A DNA stretch of 64,000 nucleotides from Paenibacillus sp. FSL R5-0341 (GTDB lineage: Bacteria > Bacillota > Bacilli > Paenibacillales > Paenibacillaceae): positions 806,001-870,000 of the forward strand of contig NZ_CP150241.1 of assembly GCF_037975235.1 (NCBI RefSeq). The letters are read 5' to 3'. The position numbers and the translations under genes were made by a program. Under the pieces are notes generated by a model that did not search any database, had not been told where the DNA came from, and saw only the letters and a list, made by a program, of their open reading frames with translations. Below, one piece after another: positions 16,578 through 25,850 of the stretch; the stretch's first letter is position 1; each line of letters begins with the position of its first letter.

Positions 16578-17292
16578 ATCTAAACCAAGCCTTGTTCAGA
16601 TTGTTGGTGAAATTGTTATCGTTGAAAGGCACGTTAGCGCTACCGAAGTTTGTTGTGTTAAGTGCATTTCGTGCTGCAGAAGTCAGATCGTCCCATCCGA
16701 TCAAAGGCTGAGTTCCACCAACAGCGCTGGTAACGCCGAGCTCATGGTTTAGCGGCCAGGTACTATTATAGGAAATTAACGGATGGTTACCTTGTGTGTT
16801 GCTGCTGCTTGGTGTGACGTTGGTGAACTGGCCGTGACCGGAATACGCGATGGAGAGGATTTGGGGATTAGCCGCTGCCGGATTATCTATCCACACGACG
16901 ATTCCTTCCCAATCATGACGATGGCCGAGTCCGGAGGAGGGGGAGTCTTTGGGAAAATACCACGAATACATGATGGCCCATGCCCCATTATGCCAGGCGG
17001 AACGGGAGTAGACCTGTCCTGTACTTGAGCTACAGTTTCCATTCGATGACCCGGAGGTGTTCAAGCCGGCGCTGGTATTGCCCTGTTGATCCACTGCCGG
17101 GAAAGGCACGCATCCATGATAGACTTTCAGAAAAGGTTGAAAAAGCTTAGCTGCTTGTTGCGTTACGGTGACTGGTGTAACTTCCTGGAATCCGACAACC
17201 TGATCATGATTAATTTCTGCCGCTTCAACAATGGTGACCCAAGGAACACAGGCCATAAGCGCAACCATGAGCATTAACACGATTTTTTTCAT
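16576..17292 (-). CDS. secreted NLP (NPP1-type necrosis and ethylene-inducing peptide-like) protein
   Basis: 238 aa. The signal peptide is residues 1-24 (MKKIVLMLMVALMACVPWVT, cleavage near VEA-AE). The mature protein has the NLP hallmark GHRHDWE at 123-129, whose Asp, His and Glu bind divalent metal and target plant sphingolipids. It also has the Cys61/Cys87 pair of type 1 NLPs and the AIMYSWYFPKD and W(E)GIVVWID blocks. The length is the usual 220-240. AAGGAG precedes the ATG. NLPs are mainly known from oomycetes, fungi and plant-associated bacteria, and cytolytic activity varies. A mobile element lies 300 nt upstream, compatible with transfer. Confidence 0.88.
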   Translation of the reverse strand: MKKIVLMLMVALMACVPWVTIVEAAEINHDQVVGFQEVTPVTVTQQAAKLFQPFLKVYHGCVPFPAVDQQGNTSAGLNTSGSSNGNCSSSTGQVYSRSAWHNGAWAIMYSWYFPKDSPSSGLGHRHDWEGIVVWIDNPAAANPQILSIAYSGHGQFTNVTPSSSNTQGNHPLISYNSTWPLNHELGVTSAVGGTQPLIGWDDLTSAARNALNTTNFGSANVPFNDNNFTNNLNKAWFR

Positions 17293-17598
17293 TCACAGTT
17301 CTCCTTCACGGGTATGATGTGATGCGGGGGTGAGGGTGCACTAAGACTATAGTGGAAAAAGGTTTGTATTATTTATCTTTTCATCTTAAGATTTGTAAAT
17401 TTGTAGCATATCTATGTCATAATAATATGAAGGCATCACAATTGAAGACTAATTCCTGCCCAAGCGGGCAGAATGATTGATGAATGAGACTATTTTACAT
17501 AAAAGGTAGTGGGAAAGATTCGGGATTGGTGCAGGAGGTTTATTGGGTAGAGGAAGGATTCGTGGATACATATATGAAAAAATATACTTATAGATTAC
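17293..17598. other. intergenic region before the IS element
   Basis: About 300 nt, AT-rich, upstream of the NLP gene. It should contain the NLP promoter, but I cannot assign a clear -35/-10. No gene was seen. It ends with TTAC (17595-17598), the probable target of the insertion sequence. Confidence 0.4.
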
Positions 17599-17757
17599 AG
17601 CATTCCCGAATGAGAAAGCCCAATTCTTTAGATGTGGGATGAAAGTGAGGTCGGATACGGAGTATCACTATTGTGATGCTTCAAGTATCCGAAATGTCTG
17701 CCTTCTTAATTTTTTTAGTTTGTTTCAATTCATTTATTAAACTGATACAATATAGAT

Positions 17758-18156
17758 ATGAATGAATATAGAAGAACAAACACAACCGTATCTTTGTTGA
17801 ACTATCATTTTGTGTTCTGCCCACGATACAGAAGAAAGATATTTCTCAAATTAGAGGTAGAACAGCGCTTCAAGGAACTGGTGCATGAGGTATGTGCAGA
17901 GCTTAAAATTGTGATTGTTGCCATGGAGTGCGACAAAGACCATACACATATGTTTCTCAATGCACTTCCAACATTAAGTCCTGCTGATATCATGGCAAAA
18001 ATAAAGGGAGTCACATCAAAAAAACTACGAGAAGAGTTTCCACACCTTCTGCATTTGCCCAGTTTGTGGACACGTTCCTATTTTGTTTCTACCGCTGGCA
18101 ATGTATCAAGTGAGACCATCAAGCGTTATGTTGAACAACAAAAGACAAGGGGGTGA
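17758..18156 (+). CDS. tnpA: IS200/IS605-family Y1 transposase TnpA
   Basis: 132 aa, the normal size. It carries the HUH metal site DHTHMF (His62, His64) and the catalytic tyrosine Tyr124 in IKRYVEQQ. Other family marks are NYHFVFCPRYRRKIF and the LWTRSYFVSTAG stretch. It cuts and joins single-stranded DNA at the hairpin ends. No frameshift or missing residue, so it appears intact. The tnpB frame begins within 6 nt of its stop. Confidence 0.93.
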   Translation: MNEYRRTNTTVSLLNYHFVFCPRYRRKIFLKLEVEQRFKELVHEVCAELKIVIVAMECDKDHTHMFLNALPTLSPADIMAKIKGVTSKKLREEFPHLLHLPSLWTRSYFVSTAGNVSSETIKRYVEQQKTRG

Positions 18157-18161
18157 AGTAA

Positions 18162-19241
18162 CTGTCTCAGACCCTAACGGTTAAGGTAAAGCTGCTGCCG
18201 ACTAAAGAGCAGATCCAACTATTGCAACAAAGTAGTCATGAATATATCCGAGTTGTTAATACACTCGTGGCCGAGATGGTAGAAGAAAAGAAAAGGTTGA
18301 AGAAGACAACAAAAGACATTCCTGCGAATCTACCAAGTGCAGTAAAAAATCAAGCGATTAAAGATGCGAATAGTGTCTTCTCTAACAAAGTTAAGAAAAG
18401 TAAATACGCAATCATACCGATCCTAAAGAAACCGATTTGCGTATGGAATAACCAAAACTATTCTCTTGACTTCACGCACATTTCCATTCCATTCATGGTA
18501 GAGGGAAAATCTAAGCGTTTAAAAATTCGTGCATTGTTCATCGACAAGGACCATCGAAGCGTTGACCTTTTGAAGCATAAACTTGGTACGCTCCGTGTCA
18601 CGAAAAGCTCAGGTAAGTGGATAGCCCAAATTGCTGTCACCATGCCAATAACTGAAAAAACGGGTATGCGGATTTTGGGCATTGATTTAGGTCTGAAAGT
18701 CCCTGCCGTAGCCATCACAGATAATGATCACGCTCGATTCTTTGGGAATGGGCGAGAAAACAAATACAAGAAACGGAAGTTTCGTAGTGTTCGTCAAAAA
18801 CTAGGAAAACAAAAGAAAGTGATCGCTATTCGCAAGTTAGATGATAAAGAACAACGATGGATGAAAGACAAAGACCACAAAGTCAGTCGTGAAATCGTTA
18901 ATTTCGCAGTCGAAAATAAGACTTCTGTCATTCGCTTAGAGCAACTAACGAATATAAGGCAGACGACAAGAACAAGTCGTAAAAACGAAAAGAATCTACA
19001 CACATGGTCATTCTACCGTTTGGCACAATTCATTGAATACAAAGCAAACATGGCAGGGATCAAAGTGGAATATGTGAACCCTGCATATTCAAGTCAAACC
19101 TGTCCAGAATGTTCAAAAAAGAACAAGGCGCAAGATAGAAGATATACATGCCCATGTGGATTCAAGAGACATCGTGATATCGTTGGGGCGATGAATATTC
19201 GCTACGCAACTGTGATTGGCGGTAACAGTCAATCAGCCTAA
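18162..19241 (+). CDS. tnpB: TnpB, RNA-guided RuvC nuclease of IS605-type element
   Basis: About 359 aa when started at CTG 18162, which follows AAGGGGGTG; an in-frame TAA lies directly before it and the next usual start (TTG 18222) would remove the first conserved strand VKVKLLPTKEQ. RuvC residues are Asp175 (LGIDLG), Glu260 (IRLEQL) and Asp339 (HRDIVGAMNI), all present. The zinc finger is CPEC ... CPC, the last pair being C-x-C rather than C-x2-C. It should use an RNA from its own 3' end and the right end as guide, helping the element persist. It looks intact. Confidence 0.88.
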   Translation: MSQTLTVKVKLLPTKEQIQLLQQSSHEYIRVVNTLVAEMVEEKKRLKKTTKDIPANLPSAVKNQAIKDANSVFSNKVKKSKYAIIPILKKPICVWNNQNYSLDFTHISIPFMVEGKSKRLKIRALFIDKDHRSVDLLKHKLGTLRVTKSSGKWIAQIAVTMPITEKTGMRILGIDLGLKVPAVAITDNDHARFFGNGRENKYKKRKFRSVRQKLGKQKKVIAIRKLDDKEQRWMKDKDHKVSREIVNFAVENKTSVIRLEQLTNIRQTTRTSRKNEKNLHTWSFYRLAQFIEYKANMAGIKVEYVNPAYSSQTCPECSKKNKAQDRRYTCPCGFKRHRDIVGAMNIRYATVIGGNSQSA

Positions 19242-19387
19242 GGTGCTATATGCACTGTCTTAGGAGGGGTAATGGCATACCCTAATCTTAGCATCTGTCC
19301 AAAGCAGAAATGAAATGAGGACGTTAAGCTTAGCTAAGAATCCCAATCACTTTAGTGATCTTGCCCCTTTAGGGATGGGAGTGTCAA
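19242..19387 (+). ncRNA. probable omega (right-end) RNA region of TnpB
   Basis: The stretch between the tnpB stop and the right tip has several hairpins (for example CACTTTAGTG at about 19352 and GCCCCTTTAGGG-like near 19364) and ends GTGTCAA, as TnpB guide RNAs do. The guide would be the flanking host sequence starting at 19388. Confidence 0.5.
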
Positions 19388-19605
19388 AGGCTAGGACATC
19401 TTTACATTTGATGATATGATAGGAGATAAAGGCTTTGGAATAAGACGGAATTCCTGATGCATAGATATAGGTAAGACGAAAGATTAGAGCAGCATTAACG
19501 GAAGTTCATTATTGTGTAAAAAATATGCCCTTTTGTGAACTCGTGCAACGTAAGAATATGAGGTCGTTCAGACTCATGGATAATGTGGAATAGGTGGCGT
19601 ATGAG
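19388..19605. other. intergenic region before dgkB
   Basis: About 220 nt, AT-rich, holding the right flank of the insertion and the dgkB leader. No gene or clear promoter could be assigned. Confidence 0.35.
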
Positions 19606-20487
19606 ATGAAAAAAGCTCGCTTAATATATAATCCGACCTCAGGCCGGGAAGAAATGAAGAAACGTCTGGCTGATATTTTGCAGCGTTTGGATCAAGGTGG
19701 TATTGAAGCTTCATGTCACGCAACAACGGGTGAAGGTGACGCAACCCGGGAAGCTGAACTCGCGATTGAGCGCGGCTATGACATGATTATTGCTGCTGGC
19801 GGCGATGGTACATTGTACGAGGTTATTAACGGTATGGCCGAGCGGGAGAACCGTCCTCCGCTGGGTGTGTTTCCTTTGGGAACGACGAATGATTTTGCAC
19901 GTGCACTCGGCATTCCGAGACAGTGGGAAGATTACGTGGATCTGGTCATTAACCAGCAGCTTCGTCCGCTCGATCTGGGCAAAGCGAATGATAAATATTT
20001 TATCAACATCGCCGGTGGTGGATCATTGACTGAACTGACCTATGAAGTACCGAGTCGTCTGAAAACGATGATTGGACAACTGGCCTATTATATGAAGGGT
20101 ATTGAGAAAATGGCGAGCCTGTCTCCTCAGGAGCTGATTATTCGTGCCGACGGTCAGGAAGAGATCCATGATGAATTCATGTTATTCCTCATCGCCAATA
20201 CCAATTCGGTCGGGGGCTTCGAGAAGCTGGCTCCAGGTGCAACCATTGATGATGGTCTGTTCGATGTGATCGGTGTCCGCAAATGTAATCTTGCCGACAT
20301 GATCCGCCTCGTAACGCTCGCGCTGCGTGGGGAACATCTGAACGACAAGAAAGTGGTTCATTTCCAGACGAGTCATATGGAAGTTACATCGCCAGGCTAT
20401 GTGCAACTGAACCTGGATGGAGAGTTAGGCGGCACGTTGCCAGCTACATTTACGAATTTGCGTCATCACTTGATGCTGTATCGTTAA
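19606..20487 (+). CDS. dgkB: diacylglycerol kinase DgkB
   Basis: 293 aa from ATG 19606, with AGGTGG 9 nt upstream; a GTG four codons earlier is possible. The DAGK catalytic motif GGDGTLYEVINGM is near residue 65, and LGTTNDFARALGIPR follows, both typical of the soluble YerQ/DgkB family. The N-terminus KKARLIYNPTSGREEMKK is also typical. It phosphorylates diacylglycerol released by lipoteichoic acid synthesis, returning phosphatidate to lipid synthesis. Its order before rlmD matches the Bacillus yerQ-yefA arrangement. Confidence 0.92.
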   Translation: MKKARLIYNPTSGREEMKKRLADILQRLDQGGIEASCHATTGEGDATREAELAIERGYDMIIAAGGDGTLYEVINGMAERENRPPLGVFPLGTTNDFARALGIPRQWEDYVDLVINQQLRPLDLGKANDKYFINIAGGGSLTELTYEVPSRLKTMIGQLAYYMKGIEKMASLSPQELIIRADGQEEIHDEFMLFLIANTNSVGGFEKLAPGATIDDGLFDVIGVRKCNLADMIRLVTLALRGEHLNDKKVVHFQTSHMEVTSPGYVQLNLDGELGGTLPATFTNLRHHLMLYR

Positions 20488-20723
20488 ACTTGGCACTTGG
20501 CGCAGAGTGTTGGTCGCTTGCGGAAAGTATCGATGCCGAAGTGTTGTTGCATAGCATCGCATAAGTGGTGAGGAGAGTTGGATTCAGCTCTGCCGTAAGG
20601 CGAGATGGAAGTGCATTTTCCAGTTGCTGTGTATGGTGGGATCGCGTATAATCTCATGTGGTCACCCGTGTGTTGAGCTTAACGAACTCGAAAAGCCTTA
20701 ATGTGGCGAAATGGTCGAACCTG

Positions 20724-20844
20724 CGAATCTAACGAATCTCAGCATCGTTATTTTGGAGAAAATGACCGAAAAAGGTCGGAAAACACCATCTTAGGATGAT
20801 ATAACGTTTCTGAAGTTCATTAGAAATTCGGAACGTTATTTTTG
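20724..20844. repeat. structured intergenic repeat-like element with terminator end
   Basis: The left arm (20724-20751, CGAATCTAACGAATCTCAGC then ATCGTTAT) is an imperfect inverted copy of the right arm (20801-20830, ATAACGTTTCTGAAGTTCAT then TAGAAATTCG). Between them are small hairpins GACC-GAAAAA-GGTC (20764-20777) and ATC-TTA-GGAT. The right end also forms ATAACGTT / AACGTTAT followed by TTTTT and can terminate dgkB. The layout suggests a dispersed repeat. Confidence 0.5.
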
Positions 20845-20881
20845 ATGTGATACCATATAAGAAGAAAGAAGTGAATGTACG

Positions 20882-22504
20882 TTGTCAAATACGAACCGCA
20901 GCGGTCGTGGAAAAAACCGCCGGAATTCGGCTGCCTCTCAGGGGCAAGGGAACGCTTCAGCGTCCCGTCAGCCAAGTCAATCATCTCGTCCATCTACACG
21001 TCAGCAGGGAAAAGAGGTGCGGCCACAAGGCGCATCTCTTTCTGCCGTTCGTTCAAAGGGGAGAGCGCGTGAATCTGCACCAATCGAAGGTCTGCCCGTT
21101 AGCAAAAATGAAGAGACCGTCATCGACATCATTGGCATGAACCATGACGGCGAGGGTGTAGGTCGTGCGAATGGATACACGCTCTTTGTGCAGGGTGCGC
21201 TTCCAGGTGAAACCGTGCGTGTGCGCGTGATGAAGACCAAGAAGCAGTATGGTTACGCCAAACTGCTGGAGATCGTGAAGGCAAGCCCGGATCGAGTGTC
21301 TGCGCCTTGCCCGATCTATGATCAGTGCGGCGGCTGCCAGATTCAGCATATGAGCTATGCCGGACAGCTTGCGTGGAAACGCCAGTTGGTGGTCGATAAT
21401 TTGCAACGGATTGGCAAGTTGAACGTGATGGTGGAGGATGCAGAAGATGCGGATCAGGGCATTCTTGTCCTGCCTACGATGGGCATGGACGAGCCATGGC
21501 GCTATCGGAATAAGGCGCAGGTGCCGATTGGAGCAGCCGAGGGTGGTTTGGTAGGTGGTTTTTACGCTAAAGGGAGTCACCGGATCATCGATATGGAGAG
21601 CTGCCTCATTCAGCATGAGCACAATGACGAAGTGGTCGCGAAGGTGAAGGAGATCGGCAGTCATTTTGGAATCAGCGCCTACAACGAAGAGACAGGTCGC
21701 GGCTTATTGCGCCATGTGGTTGTGAAGAAGGGGTTCCGTACAGGCGAGATGATGCTTGTTCTGGTTACGAATGGTCGAGACATTCCGTACAAGGACGAAT
21801 GGATTGGCAGTATCCGTGAAGCGATTCCGCATGTGGCGAGTATCTGCCAGAATGTGAACAAGAAGCAGACCAACGTCATCTTTGGTGATGAGACCCGCGT
21901 CCTGTGGGGCCGTGATGTAATCTATGATTATATCGGTGATGTGCAGTTTGCAATCTCGGCTCGTTCGTTCTATCAGGTGAATCCGGTGCAGACGGAAGTA
22001 TTGTACGGGAAAACGGTGGAGTACGCAGGACTGAGTGGAAAAGAGACCGTGATCGATGCCTATTGTGGGATCGGAACGATTTCTCTTTTCCTGGCGCAAC
22101 ATGCGGATCAGGTGTACGGGGTTGAGATTGTGCCCGAAGCGATCGAGGACGCGCGTAGTAACGCGATGTTGAACGACATGAAGAACGTGAAGTTCGAAGT
22201 GGGTGCATCCGAGGATGTTATTCCACGCTGGAAAGAACAAGGCATCGAGGCCGACGTGATCGTTGTCGATCCGCCGCGTAAGGGCTGTGATCCGCGTTTG
22301 CTGGATACAATTTTGGAGATGAAGCCCGAGCGAGTGGTGTATGTGAGCTGTAATCCGAGTACGCTGGCACGTGATCTGCGTGTACTTGAGGATGGCGGAT
22401 ATCGGACGGTTGAGGTAACGCCGGTGGATATGTTCCCACACACGGTGCATGTGGAGTCGGTGGCGATGTTAGTTAGGGATAATACAGATACTAAGAACAA
22501 TTGA
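20882..22504 (+). CDS. rlmCD: 23S rRNA (uracil-C5) methyltransferase RlmD/RlmCD
   Basis: 540 aa from TTG 20882. Residues 1-75 are a low-complexity Ser/Arg/Gln-rich basic extension, longer than in most homologues. The TRAM domain is about 76-135. The 4Fe-4S site is formed by Cys143, Cys149 and Cys152 ([10 protein letters not shown]) with a later Cys. The SAM motif is [15 protein letters not shown], and the catalytic Cys490 is in [13 protein letters not shown]. It methylates uridines such as U747/U1939 of 23S rRNA. The basic extension may bind RNA. It is followed by a strong terminator. Confidence 0.92.
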   Translation: MSNTNRSGRGKNRRNSAASQGQGNASASRQPSQSSRPSTRQQGKEVRPQGASLSAVRSKGRARESAPIEGLPVSKNEETVIDIIGMNHDGEGVGRANGYTLFVQGALPGETVRVRVMKTKKQYGYAKLLEIVKASPDRVSAPCPIYDQCGGCQIQHMSYAGQLAWKRQLVVDNLQRIGKLNVMVEDAEDADQGILVLPTMGMDEPWRYRNKAQVPIGAAEGGLVGGFYAKGSHRIIDMESCLIQHEHNDEVVAKVKEIGSHFGISAYNEETGRGLLRHVVVKKGFRTGEMMLVLVTNGRDIPYKDEWIGSIREAIPHVASICQNVNKKQTNVIFGDETRVLWGRDVIYDYIGDVQFAISARSFYQVNPVQTEVLYGKTVEYAGLSGKETVIDAYCGIGTISLFLAQHADQVYGVEIVPEAIEDARSNAMLNDMKNVKFEVGASEDVIPRWKEQGIEADVIVVDPPRKGCDPRLLDTILEMKPERVVYVSCNPSTLARDLRVLEDGGYRTVEVTPVDMFPHTVHVESVAMLVRDNTDTKNN

Positions 22505-22629
22505 TATTTAAGAGATTATCGTCTGATGCAAATATCCTTGGTTTATATAAAAGAGTACCCGAAGCAGAATTACCGCAAATATGCTTAAGGCTCTAAACTG
22601 AAGAAGACTAACAGATGATAAAGAAATGA

Positions 22630-22667
22630 AAGACGCTGGGAAGAAATTTACCCAGCGTCTTTTTTGT
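22630..22667 (+). terminator. intrinsic terminator of rlmCD
   Basis: AGACGCTGGG and CCCAGCGTCT pair perfectly around AAGAAATTTA and are followed by TTTTTT. Confidence 0.92.
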
Positions 22668-22712
22668 CAGTTTGCCTTTTAATCTATACTAAATGGATCC
22701 TTGGATTTATCT

Positions 22713-22749
22713 GAAGCTGCTGTCTGTACTTTACAGGCGGCAGCTTTTT
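22713..22749 (+). terminator. second terminator-type hairpin, orphan
   Basis: AAGCTGC(T)GTCTGTA pairs with TACAGGC(G)GCAGCTT, followed by TTTTTC. Only 46 nt separate it from the rlmCD terminator, with no gene between. It could be a tandem terminator or an attenuator in the cysDN leader. Confidence 0.65.
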
Positions 22750-23005
22750 CAAATTCCATGGTCCTCAATCATGATTGTAATAGAGATCGTTAATCAATCG
22801 ATTCCATTTGCAGCTCAGCACAAATCATTCGTTCAGGCGATTTTATTATAGGAGGGAACCGCTATTCAATGCTGAATATTGTCGATTCAATACATAAACA
22901 TGATAAATTTTACTTTTTTCCACTTTGCAATAAAGATGGAATCTGATAGGATAAGTTTATAAATACGATGGTTTTAGTGAGGATTAAAAAGGAGGCCGCC
23001 TTGCC
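22750..23005 (+). other. cysDN upstream region
   Basis: About 250 nt. It contains an isolated AGGAGGG (22851) before a 25-codon ORF that I do not trust, and TTGCAA (22926) with a weak -10 downstream. No CymR or S-box element was recognised. Confidence 0.35.
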
Positions 23006-23905
23006 ATGCAAGAATTAACACATCTGGATCAACTTGAGGCTGAAGCGATATACATTATCAGAGAAGTAGCAGCGGAGTGCGAGAAACCGGTCATGTTGTA
23101 TTCCATCGGCAAGGACAGCTCGGTCATGCTGCACCTGGCCCTAAAGGCTTTTTACCCCGAGAAGCCGCCGTTCCCATTCATGCATATCGATACTACCTGG
23201 AAATTTAAGGAGATGATTGAGTTCCGTGACCGAAAGGCGAAGGAATTTGGTATCGAGATGATCGTGCACTCTAATGAAGAGGCTATTCAACAAGGAATCA
23301 ACCCCTTCGACCATGGTTCCGCATATACCGACATTATGAAAACCACAGCCCTGAAGCAGGGATTGGACAAATACGGATTCACGGTTGCGTTCGGTGGCGG
23401 AAGACGTGATGAGGAGAAGTCGCGTGCGAAGGAGCGGATTTTCTCGTTCCGTAACAAGAACCACTCGTGGGACCCGAAGAACCAACGTCCGGAGATGTGG
23501 AAGCTGTTCAACACGCGAATCAACAAGGGAGAGAGCATTCGAGTCTTTCCGCTGTCCAACTGGACTGAGAAGGATATCTGGCAATACATTCGTCGGGAGA
23601 ACATCGATATCGTTCCGCTTTACTCCGCGGACGTAAGACCAATCGTTAATCGTGACGGGCATATCATCATGGTGGATGACGGGCGGATAAAGCTTGAGCC
23701 TGGCGAGAAGGTAGAGATGAAGAAGATTCGCTTCCGTACGTTGGGTTGTTACCCGCTCACGGGCGGAGTCGAGTCCGATGCCGTTACGCTGGATGAGATC
23801 ATTGAGGAGACATTGGGTGCGTTATCTTCCGAACGTACCAGTCGGGTTATCGATCAAGAAGCGGCGGGAAGCATGGAACGACGCAAACGGGAGGGCTATT
23901 TCTAA
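23006..23905 (+). CDS. cysD: sulfate adenylyltransferase subunit 2, CysD
   Basis: 299 aa, normal length. The PP-loop [17 protein letters not shown] near residue 36 binds [23 protein letters not shown] and [20 protein letters not shown] are CysD signatures. With CysN it makes APS from sulfate and ATP, the first step of sulfate assimilation. AAGGAGG lies 10 nt before the ATG. cysN starts one base after its TAA, so the two are co-translated. Many Bacillus use the single-chain Sat enzyme instead, so CysDN is the proteobacterial-style alternative here. Confidence 0.94.
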   Translation: MQELTHLDQLEAEAIYIIREVAAECEKPVMLYSIGKDSSVMLHLALKAFYPEKPPFPFMHIDTTWKFKEMIEFRDRKAKEFGIEMIVHSNEEAIQQGINPFDHGSAYTDIMKTTALKQGLDKYGFTVAFGGGRRDEEKSRAKERIFSFRNKNHSWDPKNQRPEMWKLFNTRINKGESIRVFPLSNWTEKDIWQYIRRENIDIVPLYSADVRPIVNRDGHIIMVDDGRIKLEPGEKVEMKKIRFRTLGCYPLTGGVESDAVTLDEIIEETLGALSSERTSRVIDQEAAGSMERRKREGYF

Positions 23906-23906
23906 C

Positions 23907-25580
23907 ATGAAGAGTCTACTTAAATTCATTACCTGCGGAAGTGTGGATGATGGTAAGTCCACGCTGATCGGACATATGCTCTATGAGGCCAAGCTGCTGT
24001 TCGCCGATCAAGAACGCGCGCTTGAGCTCGATAGTCGATTGGGAAGCCGAGGCGGCAAAATCGACTACTCGCTGCTCCTCGATGGTTTGCTGGCCGAACG
24101 CGAACAAGGGATTACCATTGATGTGGCATATCGTTATTTTACGACGTCTCATCGTTCCTTCATCGTGGCGGACACACCAGGACACGAAGAGTATACGCGC
24201 AACATGGCTGTAGGCGCTTCCTTTGCCGATCTAGCCATCATTCTGGTGGACGCTACCAAAGGCATCATTACCCAGACCAAACGCCATGCCCGGATCTGCG
24301 CCCTGATGGGGATCAAGCATCTCGTATTGGCTGTGAACAAGATGGATCTGGTCGGCTTCGATCAGAGGACGTTCGAGGCGATTAAGGAAGAGTTCATCCA
24401 AACGACGGCTGAATTCCAAATCAAGAGCATCCAGGTCATTCCCGTGTCCGCTACGGAAGGGGACAACATTACAACCCATTCGCCGAATGCTCCCTGGTAC
24501 GAGGGGTTAGCTTTATTGCCGTATTTGGAAAGTATAGATGTTCATACTACCGATGATACGAAGCCTTTCATGATGCCGGTTCAGCGTGTAAGCAGACCGG
24601 ACCATACGTTTCGTGGGTTCCAGGGCCAGATCGAGGCTGGAAAGATTTCGGTCGGAGACGAACTCATGACTCTGCCAAGTCGGGAGAAAGCCAAGGTTAA
24701 GCGGATTTTGGTGACGGACCAAGCTCAGGATTCGGCTTATGCTGGCCAACCGGTTACGATACAACTGGACCGCGAAGTGGATGTCTCGAGGGGCTGCGTG
24801 CTTACGACGGACAATCAAGTCCAAGAAGCTGACAGCTTCGCTTCTACGATCCTGTGGATGGACGATTCCGTCCTGACTCCGGGCAAACATTATTGGGTAA
24901 AGGTCGGAACGAAGACTCTTCCAGGCACAGTAACGGCGATTACCCATAAAATTGACATTAACACGGGCCATGCCGTTCCGGCCGATCAAATTGTTAAGAA
25001 CGAATTGGCCAAGTGTGAATTCACGCTGTCAGATCAGATCGTCTTCGATTCCTTTGAACACAATAAGAGCATCGGAGGTTTTATCCTCATTGATCGTGTC
25101 ACCAACATGACGTCTGCTTGCGGAGTCATCGATCAAGCGCTGAAGGGAGAAAGCCGATTTGCCACGCTGGATACGGGGATCACGAGAGATGTTCGCGCCC
25201 AGCAGAAAGGACAATCTCCGCTCACGGTCTGGTTGGCTGGCTCGGATACGGTAGCTCTCGCCAAGGAAGTGGAGAAGCGACTAATGTCATCCGGTTACCA
25301 TACGATGCTGCTTGAGAGCGTCAGTGGAGAAACGCTCCGCGGTACGGCGGAGATGGCAAAGGTGTTGAACGACGCCGGTCTGATCTCACTGGTATCCCAT
25401 GGTTCTATCAGTGCGGGCGAACTTGAGACAGCTCGAGAGATCATCGGGGGCAAAGGATTTATCGAAGTTAACGCGGAAGAGATCGGCGGAATGTCCACCC
25501 AGGATGCCGCGAAATCCGTGGTTAAACGAGTCGTGCAATCCGTTATCGATCACAGTCCTTCGAATAACTACGACATTTAA
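23907..25580 (+). CDS. cysN: sulfate adenylyltransferase subunit 1 CysN with degenerate APS-kinase-like tail
   Basis: 557 aa. Residues 1-430 are the GTPase: P-loop GSVDDGKST (11-19), GITIDVAYRYF switch, DTPGHEEY, NKMD, then two beta-barrel domains. Residues about 435-557 resemble APS kinase (CysC) in order: SPLTVWLAGS, VEKRLMSSGYHTMLLES, LRGTAEMAKVLNDAGLISLV and GKGFIEV. However, where CysC has GLSGxGKST the sequence reads LAGSDTVALA, with no Lys-Ser/Thr, and the Asp-Gly-Asp and RENIRR parts are lost. The tail should therefore be inactive. The GTPase drives APS synthesis with CysD. Confidence 0.9.
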   Translation: MKSLLKFITCGSVDDGKSTLIGHMLYEAKLLFADQERALELDSRLGSRGGKIDYSLLLDGLLAEREQGITIDVAYRYFTTSHRSFIVADTPGHEEYTRNMAVGASFADLAIILVDATKGIITQTKRHARICALMGIKHLVLAVNKMDLVGFDQRTFEAIKEEFIQTTAEFQIKSIQVIPVSATEGDNITTHSPNAPWYEGLALLPYLESIDVHTTDDTKPFMMPVQRVSRPDHTFRGFQGQIEAGKISVGDELMTLPSREKAKVKRILVTDQAQDSAYAGQPVTIQLDREVDVSRGCVLTTDNQVQEADSFASTILWMDDSVLTPGKHYWVKVGTKTLPGTVTAITHKIDINTGHAVPADQIVKNELAKCEFTLSDQIVFDSFEHNKSIGGFILIDRVTNMTSACGVIDQALKGESRFATLDTGITRDVRAQQKGQSPLTVWLAGSDTVALAKEVEKRLMSSGYHTMLLESVSGETLRGTAEMAKVLNDAGLISLVSHGSISAGELETAREIIGGKGFIEVNAEEIGGMSTQDAAKSVVKRVVQSVIDHSPSNNYDI

Positions 25581-25594
25581 TAAGCATGTCCGAT

Positions 25595-25630
25595 AAAGCG
25601 GTTGCCGATCAGGCAGCCGCTTGTTTGTTT
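25595..25630 (+). terminator. intrinsic terminator of cysDN
   Basis: AAGCGGTTGCC and GGCAGCCGCTT pair around GATCA, followed by GTTTGTTT. Confidence 0.8.
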
Positions 25631-25737
25631 CGTCAAGATCCCTTTATATGGGGAGAGGGACCTCTGGATTTGCTTTATCCTGAGGAAGGAGATCTGTATA
25701 TAACCCTATTGAAGGCTTCTGATTTGATTAAAACACT

Positions 25738-25786
25738 GAAAGGGTTTCCCCATGCAAGAAGAACTGCATAAGGGGAACCCTTTTTG
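25738..25786. terminator. second terminator hairpin after cysDN
   Basis: AAGGGTTTCCCC-TGCA and TGCA-AGGGGAACCCTT pair, followed by TTTTTG on the plus strand. The minus-strand LRR gene ends 65 nt later. Confidence 0.75.
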
Positions 25787-25850
25787 TCTTTGTTTCAATA
25801 CCATCCATTAACTACAATAGTCTAAAACTCCCCATCATCCCAAGCGGTAA

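Larger units (their letters stand above)
17599..19387 (+). mobile_element. IS200/IS605-family insertion sequence (tnpA plus tnpB)
   Basis: It holds a Y1 transposase and a TnpB gene in the same direction. The left end probably starts after TTAC (17595-17598). It has a hairpin CCCA-N-TGTGGG at about 17619-17638 and a larger one with arms CGGATAC and GTATCCG, inner ATCAC/GTGAT, at about 17653-17692. The right end has stacked hairpins from 19340 and finishes GGGAGTGTCAA. TCAA (19384-19387) matches the cleavage motif known from IS608-type right ends. Boundaries are inferred. No target duplication is expected for this family. Confidence 0.75.

Noticed and set aside
22869..22946. 25-codon ORF (MLNIVDSIHKHDKFYFFPLC...) before cysD
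   Set aside because: The nearby AGGAGGG is about 13 nt away, too far, and the peptide has no leader-like codon run.
25586..25771. 61-codon plus-strand ORF after cysN
   Set aside because: It begins inside the first terminator region, crosses both terminator hairpins and has no ribosome site, so it is most likely a chance ORF.
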